NCBI GenBank assembly: GCA_902634485.1
Contig: CACPKA010000002.1
Coordinates: 1 to 64,000 of the forward strand
Source: an uncultured Pelagibacteraceae bacterium
GTDB taxonomy: Bacteria; Pseudomonadota; Alphaproteobacteria; Pelagibacterales; Pelagibacteraceae
Length of the DNA stretch: 64,000 nt
Reading direction: 5' to 3'
Part shown: one piece after another, positions 24,744-34,295 of the stretch
How positions within the stretch are numbered: position 1 is the stretch's first letter
Layout of the letters: each line of letters opens with the position of its first letter
The notes under the pieces: generated by a model
Database searches by the model: none
Told to the model about the DNA's origin: nothing
The model's input: only the letters and a program-made list of their open reading frames with translations
Made by a program: the position numbers and the translations under genes

Positions 24744-27175
24744 TATGCTCTTAACAATTTATTTTCTGGGTCGTACGGACTTTCATCCAATATAGTAGCG
24801 TCGTGCATTTTTCCTAAAATATCAATTTTTAATTTTTGTCCTGTTGTCGCAAGTTCAGGTTTTATCATTCCTAATGCTATTGATTTATTTAGTCTAAAAC
24901 CAAAATCTCCTCCTGTCGCCCTACCAACAACTTTATCATTTTCATAAATAGGATTGTTACCAAGAACATCAGCATCTGTTACATTGTGAATTTCCATAGT
25001 TACTAATTTGTTTGAAAATCCTTTTTCTCTCCATTTATTTAAAGCATCTAAACCAATAAATTTACCTTTATTAGGATGTATAAATCTTTCTAATCCTGAC
25101 TCGTAAGGTGAATATTCAATAGACAACTCTGTTCCAACTAGCTTATATGATTTTTCAACACGCAAACTATTCATTGCTCTTATTCCGAATGGTTTTAACC
25201 CTAAATCTTTTCCATGATCCATTAATTTATCAAATATATGATTTTGATATTCTAAAGGGTGGTGAATTTCCCAACCTAGCTCTCCAACAAAATTTACTCT
25301 TATAGCTGTGCAAGGGGCATATCCAATATCTACTTTTTTAGAGCTGAGCCATTTAAAATTTTCGTTTGAAAAATCATCTTTTGAAACTTTATTCATTAAT
25401 TCTCTAGCTTTGGGTCCTGCAACCACCAAAACTCCTACAGAATTTGTTAAATTTTCAAATTGAACTGATCCATCTTTTGGCATCCATTTTAAAATCCAAT
25501 CGTGATCGAGCCTTTGAAAAGCACCCGCTGATACTAAATAAAAACTATCTTCAGACTCTTTCATAATAGTAAATTCAGAATGCACTCCTCCTTTTGTATT
25601 TAAAGCATGACATAAGTTTACTCTTCCAATTTTTTTAGGGAGTTTGTTTGCAACTAAATAATCAAGAAATTCTTCTGCTTTTGGGCCTTTAATTCTACAT
25701 TTTGCAAATGCAGTCATATCTAATAGACCAACATTTTCTTTAACATTTTTACATTCTTTTTCAACTGCTTTAAACCACTTTGATCTTCTAAATGACCAAT
25801 CATCTTTTTGTTCCATTCCGTCAGTTGCAAAAAAATTTGCTCTCTCCCATCCAAATTTTTGTCCAAAGACAGCACCTAATTTTTTCATTCTATCGTAACA
25901 AGGAGCTGTTCTCAGTGGTCTAGCAGCTTCTCTTTCTTCGTCAGGATAATGTATAATAAAAACATTTCTATAAGCCTCTTCATTTTTTTCTTTTAAGTAA
26001 GATTTAGAACAATAATCTCCATATCTTCTAGGTTCAACTCCAAGCATATCTACGGTTGGTTCTCCATCTACAATCCATTCTGCAAGTTGCCAACCAGCTC
26101 CTCCTGCAGCTGTAATACCAAAACTGTGACCTTCGTTAATCCAAAAATTTTTTAAACCCCAAGCTGGTCCAACAATTGGATTTCCATCTGGTGTATAACA
26201 AATTGCTCCATTATAAACTTTCTTTACACCCACTTCACCAAAAGCTGGTACACGATGAATAGCACCTTCTATATGAGGTCCCAATCTTTCTAAATCTTCT
26301 TGAAATAATTCATACTCTGAGTCTTTTGAAGGTCCATCTAAATAACAGCAAGGTGCACCATCTTCATAAGGACCAAGTATCAATCCTCCAGCTTCTTCTC
26401 TCATATACCATCTGCTATCACTATCTCTTAAAACTCCCATTTCGGGAAGCCCATCTTTTTTTCTTTTTTGAATTTCTGGATGTGGTTCGGTTACAATATA
26501 TTGATGTTCAACAGGTATAACTGGTATGTCTAGACCAACCATTTTTCCTGTTTGTCTTGCAAAGTTTCCTGAACAAGATACAACGTGTTCGCATTCTATA
26601 GTTCCTTTATCTGTTTCAACTACCCATCCACCTTTAGTTTGTTTAATTCCTTTGACTGTTGTGTTTCTATAAATTTCTGCTCCTCTATTTCTTGCACCTG
26701 TTGCAAGCGCTTGTGTTAAATCAGCTGGCTGAATATACCCATCTTCAGGATGTTGGATTGCTCCAATTAAATCTGAAGTATTACACAAAGGCCAAATTTC
26801 TTTTACTTGTTCAGGAGTTAAAAATTTATACTTAACCCCTATGGTTTGGGCAACTCCGGCATACTGATGATACTCATCCATTCTATCTTTTGTACTTGCA
26901 AGTCTAATATTTGATACAATGCTAAAACCTACATTTTTCCCAGTTTCTTCTTCTAAAGTTTTATAGAAATCAACTGCATATTTATGAAGCTGTCCCACCG
27001 AATAGCTCATATTAAAAAGTGGCAACAATCCTGCTGCGTGCCAAGTAGAGCCCGATGTAAGTTCTTTTCTTTCTACAAGAACAACATCAGACCATCCTTT
27101 TTTTGCTAAATGATAGAGCATACTTACTCCAACGACTCCACCTCCAACAACAACAACTTTAGATTTTGATTTCAT
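24743..27175 (-). CDS. Dimethylglycine/sarcosine dehydrogenase family flavoprotein
   Basis: An 810-residue two-part enzyme. Residues about 6-370 are a DAO-type FAD domain with the dinucleotide loop [14 protein letters not shown] and STWHAAGL, where H46 is the expected covalent-flavin histidine. Residues about 430-800 are a GcvT-like tetrahydrofolate domain that captures the removed C1 unit as methylene-THF. This is the layout of dimethylglycine and sarcosine dehydrogenases, which demethylate betaine-derived amines. Electrons pass to the ETF subunits encoded directly downstream. Dimethylglycine is favoured by size and by the ETF operon; sarcosine cannot be excluded. An AGGA ribosome-binding site precedes the ATG. 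Confidence 0.88.
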   Translation of the reverse strand: MKSKSKVVVVGGGVVGVSMLYHLAKKGWSDVVLVERKELTSGSTWHAAGLLPLFNMSYSVGQLHKYAVDFYKTLEEETGKNVGFSIVSNIRLASTKDRMDEYHQYAGVAQTIGVKYKFLTPEQVKEIWPLCNTSDLIGAIQHPEDGYIQPADLTQALATGARNRGAEIYRNTTVKGIKQTKGGWVVETDKGTIECEHVVSCSGNFARQTGKMVGLDIPVIPVEHQYIVTEPHPEIQKRKKDGLPEMGVLRDSDSRWYMREEAGGLILGPYEDGAPCCYLDGPSKDSEYELFQEDLERLGPHIEGAIHRVPAFGEVGVKKVYNGAICYTPDGNPIVGPAWGLKNFWINEGHSFGITAAGGAGWQLAEWIVDGEPTVDMLGVEPRRYGDYCSKSYLKEKNEEAYRNVFIIHYPDEEREAARPLRTAPCYDRMKKLGAVFGQKFGWERANFFATDGMEQKDDWSFRRSKWFKAVEKECKNVKENVGLLDMTAFAKCRIKGPKAEEFLDYLVANKLPKKIGRVNLCHALNTKGGVHSEFTIMKESEDSFYLVSAGAFQRLDHDWILKWMPKDGSVQFENLTNSVGVLVVAGPKARELMNKVSKDDFSNENFKWLSSKKVDIGYAPCTAIRVNFVGELGWEIHHPLEYQNHIFDKLMDHGKDLGLKPFGIRAMNSLRVEKSYKLVGTELSIEYSPYESGLERFIHPNKGKFIGLDALNKWREKGFSNKLVTMEIHNVTDADVLGNNPIYENDKVVGRATGGDFGFRLNKSIALGMIKPELATTGQKLKIDILGKMHDATILDESPYDPENKLLRA

Positions 27176-27227
27176 AATGCGATTCCTACAAGATTTTATA
27201 GATAATTAAAGTTTAATTTTAACGTTA

Positions 27228-27725
27228 TCAAATTGAAGAACCTAAAGAAATAGGGTTAGAAACCATTGTAGTCAACCAACAGTCTTTTAAAGGTCCGTCT
27301 TCATAATATTTTTCTACAACCCATCTAAACTTATAATAATTCTTATCTTTTCCAAGAATTGTTACTTCAAAACCAAGCTTGTTATTGGATCTAGAAATCT
27401 CAACTATTTTGTTATCAATATGATTTAATAACATTTTATAACTTTTGCTTTTAAGCATATTAATAAATTTAGGAAGTGGTCCCGTATATTTTTTATTCGA
27501 AGGGTGGGCAAATTCCCAAGTTTGTTTAATACCATTGTCTATATTTGGTTCATCATTTTTTTTTAAACTATTTAATTGTATCAAAATAACTTGATCTGGC
27601 TCAATTACCGTACTTGGTTTTATTAAATCTGCTTTCGCAGTAGTTACAATAAACAACACCGCCATAAACAAGATAACAATTAAATAAATCAAACTATACA
27701 AAGAGTATTTAAAAAATTTCTTCAT
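27228..27725 (-). CDS. DUF4864-like membrane-anchored protein
   Basis: A 165-residue protein with one hydrophobic segment at residues 9-30, probably a signal anchor, then a soluble domain outside the cytoplasm. The domain fits DUF4864: VILIQLNSLKKND, WEFAHPSNKKYTG, then FINMLKSKSYKMLLNH. The function is unknown. Its start overlaps the YqgE-like gene stop by 4 bases. It is the last gene of the long minus-strand run that starts near 37.5 kb. Confidence 0.6.
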   Translation of the reverse strand: MKKFFKYSLYSLIYLIVILFMAVLFIVTTAKADLIKPSTVIEPDQVILIQLNSLKKNDEPNIDNGIKQTWEFAHPSNKKYTGPLPKFINMLKSKSYKMLLNHIDNKIVEISRSNNKLGFEVTILGKDKNYYKFRWVVEKYYEDGPLKDCWLTTMVSNPISLGSSI

Positions 27726-28375
27726 AAACGTATAAAACTACTTTTAATTGCTTTTTGCCATTTTTTTTTATCCTCTGCGTCAAATATTAATTCGATATCA
27801 CTTTCAGACAAAGTCCATCTTTCCATTTCTATTTCACCATCTAGTTGTTCAGCATTCCAGGCTGAAAGCCCTAATACAACTAAACTTTTTCTTGGTCCTT
27901 TTTTTTCTGCTATTTTAACTAAAGTTTCTAAATCATTACTTGTAGATAATTTATTATATTGTTTAGTACTATAATTTTTATAGTCTTTTGAGTGTAAAAT
28001 TAATATTTTATTTTTATCTACCGGTCCTCCCCAATATATAGGAATTTGAAAATCATAAAGTTCTTTTTTATTTATTGAACTGTCTTCAACTTTGCTTATT
28101 AAAGAGCCAAGTCTAATTTTTCCTAGTGGTTTATTTACAACAATGCCCAATGCACCTCCTTCGTCGTGCTCTAACATTAATATTACAGTTTTTTCAAATC
28201 TAGAGTCTCTAATTTTTCTTGTAGCTATTAATAAAAAATCTTCAACACTATCATAATGTTTTCCTTTAAAATAATCTTTTGGAAATTTATAATGTTTTGG
28301 TAGATCTATTGCTTTAGAAGAATACGGTATAGTTAATATTGTTATAAAAAAAAAAAAAATTGAAATTTTTTTCAT
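27722..28375 (-). CDS. YqgE/AlgH (UPF0301) protein with a signal peptide
   Basis: A 217-residue member of the UPF0301 family. The core is DFLLIATRKIRDSRFEKTVILMLEHDEGGALGIVVNKPLG, split here across about residues 47-86, and GGPVDKNKILILHS. Unlike the usual cytoplasmic YqgE, it starts with a cleavable-looking signal peptide (MKKISIFFFFITILTIPYSSKA, residues 1-22), so it should act in the periplasm or envelope. The biochemical role of the family is not established. It overlaps both neighbours by 4 bases. Confidence 0.8.
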   Translation of the reverse strand: MKKISIFFFFITILTIPYSSKAIDLPKHYKFPKDYFKGKHYDSVEDFLLIATRKIRDSRFEKTVILMLEHDEGGALGIVVNKPLGKIRLGSLISKVEDSSINKKELYDFQIPIYWGGPVDKNKILILHSKDYKNYSTKQYNKLSTSNDLETLVKIAEKKGPRKSLVVLGLSAWNAEQLDGEIEMERWTLSESDIELIFDAEDKKKWQKAIKSSFIRL

Positions 28376-28941
28376 ATATTTGAAGCTGTTTGTCTTACAT
28401 CTTCTAAAAATTTTTTTCTTTTTTCATCACTTACAAATGGTACAGCAAAAAATCTTTTATAAATAACATCTGTTATTCCACATATATTAAAAACTCCTCT
28501 TCGCAGTCTTTTAGTTGGCATATTTAAAAAAAAAGTTCTAATGGCAAACTGTGGAGATCCATAAGTGCAAAAAACAATCGCTTTCTTCCCTTTTAAATTG
28601 CCTATAGGATATCCATAATTTCCAAATAATTTTTTAAATTTAAATGCCCATGGTGGTGCTAAAACTTTATCAATCCAACCCTCAAGAATTGCTGGCATTC
28701 TAAAATTCCATATTGGGGCAATTAAAACAATTATATGAGAATTTTCTATTCGTTTTTGGTGATCAAGCACTATTTCGTCTGGTTTCTCACCCGCAAAAAC
28801 TGGATTAAATTTTTCTTTATAAAGATCTACAAGATCTACCTGGTGTCCTTTTTCCTCTACTGTTTTAATAAAAGTGTCTCTAATTGAGGCATTAAAAGAT
28901 TTTTCGTTGTAATGTCCATAAACTAAAAAAATTTTTTTCAT
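28372..28941 (-). CDS. Flavodoxin-like NAD(P)H dehydrogenase (quinone)
   Basis: A 189-residue flavoprotein of the NQO1/KefF/MdaB group. The phosphate-binding loop is at YGHYNEKSFNASI (residues 8-20), and WNFRMPAILEGWIDKVL (about 98-115) with CTYGSPQ are characteristic of the family's FMN/FAD site. It would carry out two-electron reduction of quinones with NAD(P)H. It sits between the YqgE-like protein and the DUF6691/YeeE pair in the same run. Confidence 0.85.
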   Translation of the reverse strand: MKKIFLVYGHYNEKSFNASIRDTFIKTVEEKGHQVDLVDLYKEKFNPVFAGEKPDEIVLDHQKRIENSHIIVLIAPIWNFRMPAILEGWIDKVLAPPWAFKFKKLFGNYGYPIGNLKGKKAIVFCTYGSPQFAIRTFFLNMPTKRLRRGVFNICGITDVIYKRFFAVPFVSDEKRKKFLEDVRQTASNI

Positions 28942-29346
28942 TTAATTGTATTTTGAAGCTATATAAAAACCAATAAACATTGATAATACAAAAATAATTG
29001 AGCTAATATTTAATAAAGCTAAAGAAGTAATTGCAGGTCCCGGACACAAACCTACCAATCCCCAACCTGAACCAAAAAAAATAGAACCAATAATTAGTTT
29101 TTTATCTATTTCTTTATTTGTTGGAATTGAAAAACTTGGTAAAAATAATGGTTTATTATTGTTTTTAAACAAGTGAAATATTGGTGTTGAGATAATAAGC
29201 GCCCCAATCATTACAAAAGCAAGTGAGGGGTCCCAATCCCTAAAAATATTTAAAAAACCTAATACTTTTTCTGGGTTAATCATTTCAGAAATTACCAAAC
29301 CAATACCAAAAATTATTCCACAAACTAGTGACACTATCTTGCTCAT
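28942..29346 (-). CDS. YeeE/YedE-type membrane protein, DUF6691-like half
   Basis: A 134-residue inner-membrane protein with four hydrophobic segments. The motif GLVGLCPGPAITSLAL near residues 97-112 carries the conserved Cys of the second partner in two-gene YeeE/YedE systems. Such pairs are proposed to import a reduced sulfur species such as thiosulfate or a sulfane sulfur. It overlaps its upstream partner by 4 bases. Confidence 0.8.
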   Translation of the reverse strand: MSKIVSLVCGIIFGIGLVISEMINPEKVLGFLNIFRDWDPSLAFVMIGALIISTPIFHLFKNNNKPLFLPSFSIPTNKEIDKKLIIGSIFFGSGWGLVGLCPGPAITSLALLNISSIIFVLSMFIGFYIASKYN

Positions 29347-29762
29347 AATACTCCTGTGATTGAAACAGTTAATATTCCAATTAACATAAAAGTTATTGTT
29401 GCAATGATTGATCTTAATGAAAAACGACTAATTCCACTAATTCCATGTCCGCTTGTGCAACCATTACTTAATCTTGTCCCAAAACCAACCAGGGCCCCAG
29501 CTGCAACTAATAAAATTATAGAATTAGAAATTGATATATTGATTTCCTTACCAAAAATTAGGTTATAAAATACAGGTCCTAGTATTAATCCAAACAAAAA
29601 TAAAAAATTATCAACCCGTCTATCTTTTGAAACTATAACGCTACTTGCTATGCCACTAATACCAATCAGACGACCATTAAGTGTAAAAAATAATGCCACT
29701 GACAATCCTATTAATAGACCACCTGATAATGCAGATATTGGAGTAAAATTTACTATATTCAT
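29343..29762 (-). CDS. YeeE/YedE-type membrane protein, first half
   Basis: A 139-residue membrane protein with four hydrophobic segments and the diagnostic motif GTRLSNGCTSGHGISGISR (about residues 93-111), where the Cys and His are conserved. Together with the downstream DUF6691-like protein it makes up a split YeeE/YedE transporter. The msrA gene ends one base upstream, so the sulfur-transport pair and the sulfoxide reductase are adjacent in one run. Confidence 0.85.
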   Translation of the reverse strand: MNIVNFTPISALSGGLLIGLSVALFFTLNGRLIGISGIASSVIVSKDRRVDNFLFLFGLILGPVFYNLIFGKEINISISNSIILLVAAGALVGFGTRLSNGCTSGHGISGISRFSLRSIIATITFMLIGILTVSITGVL

Positions 29763-30338
29763 CTAATTCCAAATTTTATTTAAAATTCTTTCCCTTCCAC
29801 ATGCTTTTTTATATCTCAAATAATTCGCAAATTTTTCTATATAAAAATTTTGATGCTTTTCTTCAGCTTTATAAAATTTATCAAATTTTCTGACATATGT
29901 TACTATTTTTTTATCAAATTTTTTTTCTAATTTTATTATAGATTTTTCTATTAAATCCTTTTGTTTTTGGCTTTGATAAAATGCAACAGATCTATAACTA
30001 TAACCTTTATCACAAAATTGGCCATATTCATCAAAAGGATCTATATTTCTCCAAAAATGATTTAATAGTTCAATAAAATTAGTTTTATTTTTATCAAAAA
30101 TAATTTCTACTACTTCAAAATGTCCAGTATTTTCATAAGTTACTTCCTCATAAGTTGGGTTTGCTGTTGTTCCTCCCGAATAACCAGAAATTACTTCTAA
30201 AACACCTTTTTTTTTTTCAAAAGACTCTTCCATACACCAAAAACATCCGCCTGCAAAATATACTTTTCCTAGATCTTGGCTAAATACCGATGTTTGTAAA
30301 AACAAAAATAAAACCACTAACGTATATTTTTTTGTCAT
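29763..30338 (-). CDS. msrA: Peptide methionine sulfoxide reductase A, exported form
   Basis: A 191-residue MsrA that reduces methionine-S-sulfoxide. The catalytic cysteine is C32 in GGCFWCMEESF; GHFEVVEIIFD and the downstream QFCDKGYSYRSVAFY stretch are also typical. Residues 1-20 (MTKKYTLVVLFLFLQTSVFS) look like a signal peptide, so the enzyme would repair proteins in the periplasm. It abuts the SOUL-family gene and the YeeE pair, both also exported or membrane proteins. Confidence 0.92.
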   Translation of the reverse strand: MTKKYTLVVLFLFLQTSVFSQDLGKVYFAGGCFWCMEESFEKKKGVLEVISGYSGGTTANPTYEEVTYENTGHFEVVEIIFDKNKTNFIELLNHFWRNIDPFDEYGQFCDKGYSYRSVAFYQSQKQKDLIEKSIIKLEKKFDKKIVTYVRKFDKFYKAEEKHQNFYIEKFANYLRYKKACGRERILNKIWN

Positions 30339-30339
30339 T

Positions 30340-30900
30340 TTAGTTCCAATTTACCCTAAACATTGCTTCATTTCTTCTAAGCATAGGCAATGTAAAAGGA
30401 CTATTGTAAGTGGCTCTTATTGGAGGACTTACAATCAAAATGTTATCTTTTTTTAATTCTCTTTCCAAATACTCTTTATGTTTAATGAAATTTTTGTCTG
30501 ATGCTCTTCCTGAGTATCTAATTACCGCATAGTAACCACCTTTAATAATAACTATTTCTAAATCGTTTCTTAATGGATTTGGCACATTATCTTTATTAAA
30601 TTTTAATGGTAAATAAAATTGCATGGTCATGTTTCCATCTTTTTGCATTTGAGTAACAGGTGTTGTCATTTTAATTTCTTCATTTGTCTTATTATTTCCT
30701 GATATGTAATCAAATAACATTCGAAAACTATTATTTTGATTAGTTTTAACAACTTGAACTGCTAATCGATCAGAATATTTTCTTATTTCATAAATATCGT
30801 TAGATTCTACTATATTATATTTAGATTCCTCATTTGCCATAGCACTAGAATATGAAAAAAGCGTTATAGAGTAAAATAGAAATAATATGATTTTTTTCAC
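30340..30900 (-). CDS. SOUL-family heme-binding protein
   Basis: A 186-residue SOUL/HBP protein. After a signal peptide (residues 1-22, ending SSAMA) come YEIRKYSDRLAVQV, FRMLFDYISGNNKTNEEIKM-type segment, MTTPVTQM, and RYSGRASDKNF, which mark the SOUL fold. Family members bind heme or porphyrins. The exported location is common in marine bacteria. It shares one base with the CoA-binding protein gene upstream. Confidence 0.88.
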   Translation of the reverse strand: MKKIILFLFYSITLFSYSSAMANEESKYNIVESNDIYEIRKYSDRLAVQVVKTNQNNSFRMLFDYISGNNKTNEEIKMTTPVTQMQKDGNMTMQFYLPLKFNKDNVPNPLRNDLEIVIIKGGYYAVIRYSGRASDKNFIKHKEYLERELKKDNILIVSPPIRATYNSPFTLPMLRRNEAMFRVNWN

Positions 30901-31367
30901 TAATTTTTAAGTACAGGAAAAACAGGGTTAGATTTTTGAAATAATTTCTGGTATTCTTGTTTAATACATTTGTTCTCTATGTATTGAATATTAGCTTCTT
31001 CAGAAATTTTTTTAGCCTCCTCACTTTGAATTCCATACTGTAACCATAAAGTTTTAGCTCCTAGTTTAACAGCTTCTCTAGCAAAAACAGGTGTTTCTTT
31101 TGATGGTCGAAATACATCAACTATATCTACTTTTTCAGAAATATTATCTAAACTTTCAACTACAATTTCTCCATTTATTACTTCTCCTTTGGCAAAAGGA
31201 TTTACTGGTATTACTTTATAGCCAAAATCTTGCATATATTTCATAACAACATTAGCTGGCTTTCTTTTTAAATTTTTAGGATCTTCTCCTTTTTTTTCTG
31301 AACTTACTCCAATCATTGCAATTATTTTAGAATTTTTAAGAATTTCTTTTATTTGCTCATCTTTCAT
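30900..31367 (-). CDS. CoA-binding (YccU-like) protein
   Basis: A 155-residue Rossmann-type CoA-binding domain. IAMIGVSSEKKGEDPKN at residues 16-32 is the nucleotide loop, followed by KYMQDFGYKVIPVNP, IVDVFRPSKETP and LWLQYGIQSEEA. Family members bind CoA but lack ligase domains. It overlaps the enoyl-CoA hydratase gene by 4 bases, in keeping with an acyl-CoA setting. Confidence 0.88.
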   Translation of the reverse strand: MKDEQIKEILKNSKIIAMIGVSSEKKGEDPKNLKRKPANVVMKYMQDFGYKVIPVNPFAKGEVINGEIVVESLDNISEKVDIVDVFRPSKETPVFAREAVKLGAKTLWLQYGIQSEEAKKISEEANIQYIENKCIKQEYQKLFQKSNPVFPVLKN

Positions 31368-32137
31368 TTATTTTTCCACTTAGGATTTCTTTTTTGTAAA
31401 AATGCAGATATACCCTCATGAGCATCAACTGACATCATGTTTAAAGTCATCATTCTACTTGTGTATGCATAAGCTTTTCTTAATGGCATTTCTAGCTGTT
31501 TATAAAATGCTTGCTTTCCAATTTTTATTGTTAAGTTTGATTTAGAAGCAATTATTTTAGCTATTTTTAAAACTTCTTTATTAAGTTTTGATTTTGAATA
31601 ATAATCATTAATTAAACCAATCTCTTTAGCAAAATTAGCTTTTATTGGTTCGCCAGTTAAAAGCATTTTCATCATTCTTTTCCTATGAATTTTTCTACTT
31701 ACTGCAACCATAGGAGTACTGCAAAATAAACCAATATTTACACCTGGTGTAGCAAACATTGCATCACTCGTGCTGTAAGCTAAATCACAACTTGCTACTA
31801 ACTGACATCCAGCCGCATAAGCTGCTCCATGAACTTTTGCAATTACTGGTTTTCTACCTTCTACAATTTGGAGCATTACTGTTGAACAAAGGTTGAATAA
31901 TTTTAAATATTTCGATCTCTCTTTTAATCCTCTTACTTCTTTTAGATTATGACCTGCGCTAAATCCCTTTCCTGCTCCTTCTAAAATTATTACTTTTGTA
32001 GAATTATCTTTGTCTAGTTTTTTAAAAGTATTTAAAAGTGAATTTAGTGTTTTAAAAGATAACGAATTATAAGTTTTAGGGTCATTAATAATTACTTTTT
32101 TAACTCCAGAGCCTAAGTTTTTTATTGAAATGTTCAT
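31364..32137 (-). CDS. Enoyl-CoA hydratase/isomerase family protein (ECHDC3-like)
   Basis: A 257-residue crotonase-fold protein. The oxyanion-hole segments are GKGFSAGHNLKEV (about 57-69) and GAAYAAGCQLVASCDLAY (about 104-121). FATPGVNIGLFCSTPMVA (about 127-144) is the signature of the ECHDC3 branch, whose substrate is unclear. It may hydrate or isomerise a short acyl-CoA made elsewhere in the operon. The GFA-type gene lies 5 bases upstream. Confidence 0.85.
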   Translation of the reverse strand: MNISIKNLGSGVKKVIINDPKTYNSLSFKTLNSLLNTFKKLDKDNSTKVIILEGAGKGFSAGHNLKEVRGLKERSKYLKLFNLCSTVMLQIVEGRKPVIAKVHGAAYAAGCQLVASCDLAYSTSDAMFATPGVNIGLFCSTPMVAVSRKIHRKRMMKMLLTGEPIKANFAKEIGLINDYYSKSKLNKEVLKIAKIIASKSNLTIKIGKQAFYKQLEMPLRKAYAYTSRMMTLNMMSVDAHEGISAFLQKRNPKWKNK

Positions 32138-32142
32138 ATATT

Positions 32143-32502
32143 TTATAATTTTTCTCCATTAAAAACTGGAATGTTCTTATATTCAAAAGTATCCACATTG
32201 TCGATACAGGCCACATTATATTCATAATTTTCAGGATTAGTATAAGATCTATGATGAGTGTAAATGCCACAGTTTTTGCAGAAGAAATGTTCGGCCAGAT
32301 GTTTCTTACCAAATTTATAAACTGTTAATTGATCTTGACCTTTTTTAATTTTTAAATTTTCTAATTTAATTTTAGCCATTATATAACCTCTTCTTTTGCA
32401 TAAAGAACAATTACATCTTACTAGTTCCTCAAATCCATTTTCTAAATTAAGTTCAATTTCAACTTTTTTACAATGACAGGTTAATATTTCTATTTTGCTC
32501 AA
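32143..32502 (-). CDS. GFA-family zinc protein (glutathione-dependent formaldehyde-activating type)
   Basis: A 119-residue protein with the full set of GFA zinc cysteines: C9/C11, C30/C32/C35 and C75/C78. The family prototype adds glutathione to formaldehyde, but most members have unknown substrates. In an operon with oxygenases and demethylation enzymes, handling of formaldehyde or another aldehyde released from methyl groups is a plausible inference. Two bases separate it from the dehydrogenase gene upstream. Confidence 0.85.
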   Translation of the reverse strand: MSKIEILTCHCKKVEIELNLENGFEELVRCNCSLCKRRGYIMAKIKLENLKIKKGQDQLTVYKFGKKHLAEHFFCKNCGIYTHHRSYTNPENYEYNVACIDNVDTFEYKNIPVFNGEKL

Positions 32503-32504
32503 AA

Positions 32505-33443
32505 CTATTTTCTTATTTTTAATTCGTATTTTTTTCTCATTTTTTGTAAATTTAGCAAATACTCATCTCTAATTTTTGCAATTGTGGCAACAGATTTTCC
32601 TTTAGCTTGCTTTCTAGTGCCTGATATTACTCTATTTGATAGCTTTTTTGAAAGTTTTGGAGCTTTTAACTTAGTCCATGGAAGTTTTAAAGCAGGACCA
32701 AATTGTTTTAGCATGTGCTTCATGCCAGCACTTCCACCAGCTAAATGAAATGTAAGAAAAGTACCCATCAATGACCATCTCATTCCTGGTCCATCTTCAA
32801 TAGCTCTATCCAAATCTTTAGTTGATGCATAACCTTCATTTACAATATGTAATGCCTCTCTCCAAAGTGCTTCTTGCAATCTATCAGATAGAAAGCCTGG
32901 CAATTCTTTTTTTAACATTATTGGATTCATCGAAATAGACTCATAAAATTTCTTAGCTTTGTTTAAAGTTTTAATGCTTGTTTTTTTTCCTGGAACTATT
33001 TCAACTCCTGGAAGCATATAAACAGGATTGAAAGGATGCGCAATTATAGCTCGAGATGGATTTTTACATTTAGAATAAATTTTTGATGGTAAAAGACCTG
33101 AAGAACTTGATGAAATGATTGCATTATGTTTAGAGTATTTTCCTATAATTTCCATTAATTTAGTTTTTAATTTATAATTTTCTGGGGCACACTCTTGAAT
33201 AAAATCAGCATCTTTTAAAGCCTCTGATAAAGAAGTAACGTAGCTAAAGTTTTTAAGTTTTATTTTTTTTTTTTTAAATAATTTTTTTACGAATGGCGAT
33301 GCTCTTTTAATTTCAGTTATTACTTTTTTTTTAAGTTTTGAGTCTTTATCATAAACAATTACTTTTTGGTTATGTGCTAAAAGTCTTACAACCCAACCAG
33401 ATCCTATTACTCCAGCACCAATTACAGCAATTTTTTTTATCAT
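32505..33443 (-). CDS. 3-hydroxyacyl-CoA dehydrogenase family protein (carnitine-dehydrogenase-like)
   Basis: A 312-residue NAD-dependent dehydrogenase. The Rossmann loop GAGVIGSGWVVRLLAHNQKV (residues 8-27), the catalytic-site SSSSSGLLPS and AHPFNPVYMLPGVEIVPG, and the C-terminal RLQEALWREALHIVNEG are all present. The GSGW variant and the about 310-residue length resemble L-carnitine 3-dehydrogenases as well as short 3-hydroxyacyl-CoA dehydrogenases. The substrate is undecided; the betaine-keto-acid cleavage enzyme expected beside a carnitine pathway is not in the window. Confidence 0.8.
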   Translation of the reverse strand: MIKKIAVIGAGVIGSGWVVRLLAHNQKVIVYDKDSKLKKKVITEIKRASPFVKKLFKKKKIKLKNFSYVTSLSEALKDADFIQECAPENYKLKTKLMEIIGKYSKHNAIISSSSSGLLPSKIYSKCKNPSRAIIAHPFNPVYMLPGVEIVPGKKTSIKTLNKAKKFYESISMNPIMLKKELPGFLSDRLQEALWREALHIVNEGYASTKDLDRAIEDGPGMRWSLMGTFLTFHLAGGSAGMKHMLKQFGPALKLPWTKLKAPKLSKKLSNRVISGTRKQAKGKSVATIAKIRDEYLLNLQKMRKKYELKIRK

Positions 33444-34295
33444 TTAATCAGCTAATCCATCTGATCTAGCTACATTTCTCTCTAAGTGAATTGGTAATAC
33501 TTTTCCATATATTGCTTTTGAATGTTCGGGTGTATTTACTCTCCACGGATCCATTACATAAGCAGGTATACACATATATCTTGAAAGTTTGCCTTCAATT
33601 TTTGTAACTCTGTGCAATGTAAAACGTCCTTTAAATATTTGTAAATCTCCTGGCTCTAATTTTAACTGACGCACTCTTGTTCGATCTCCATTTATTACTT
33701 TTTTAACTTCTTCAAAATTTTCATTTCCTGGTGCACGAATATTCGGACAGTACTCAAATATTCCTCCTTTTTCGGGTTTTTGTATCATTAAACTTAAAGT
33801 AAATTCACAACTATCAAAATGCCAAGGAAGGACTCCTTCTGGCTTCATAACATTGTATGCATGACAAGCTAAAGGATCTGCCCATCTATAAATTGGAGAA
33901 ACACCTAAACACGCAGAAACAAATCTTAAAAGTTCTTCTGTTTCGTAAAGATATTTCATTTCAGAATTTTTTGGGAAACAATCTGAATTTAAATATCCGT
34001 TATATCTACTCATAAAAGTTCTTTTTGGATGATCTTTTGGTAGTTTTGGGTCATCTTCGGCATAAAGATAAGGATTTATGCTTTCTTTTGACATGTAAAC
34101 TTCTCCTAATTGTTTTTTTAATTCTAAATTCATTATTTCTAAAGACTTAGGTAAGATAAAATTAGGTATTGTAGAACAACTAAATTGATCTAGTTCTTCT
34201 TTACATTTTTTAATTAAATTTTTAACTGTTGGAGAGTTTAAGTCATAAATTGGATACTTTTCTAAATCTACTATTGACTTAAGTCTTTCGATCAC
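33444..34295 (-). CDS. Fe(II)/2-oxoglutarate-dependent oxygenase-like protein
   Basis: A 283-residue double-stranded beta-helix oxygenase. The facial triad is readable: H159 and D161 in LPWHFDSCEFTLSLM, and H228 in GRFTLHRVTK; R239 in SRYM is positioned to bind the 2-oxoglutarate carboxylate. PGDLQIFKG is the usual lead-in to the distal His. It would hydroxylate or demethylate a small molecule using O2 and 2-oxoglutarate. I do not recognise the subfamily. It overlaps the nucleotidyltransferase gene by 4 bases and abuts the dehydrogenase gene. Confidence 0.78.
   Translation of the reverse strand: MIERLKSIVDLEKYPIYDLNSPTVKNLIKKCKEELDQFSCSTIPNFILPKSLEIMNLELKKQLGEVYMSKESINPYLYAEDDPKLPKDHPKRTFMSRYNGYLNSDCFPKNSEMKYLYETEELLRFVSACLGVSPIYRWADPLACHAYNVMKPEGVLPWHFDSCEFTLSLMIQKPEKGGIFEYCPNIRAPGNENFEEVKKVINGDRTRVRQLKLEPGDLQIFKGRFTLHRVTKIEGKLSRYMCIPAYVMDPWRVNTPEHSKAIYGKVLPIHLERNVARSDGLAD

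Noticed and set aside
32505..33443. Complete carnitine-to-betaine pathway
   Set aside because: The dehydrogenase resembles carnitine dehydrogenase, but the keto-acid cleavage enzyme and thioesterase expected next to it are not in the window.
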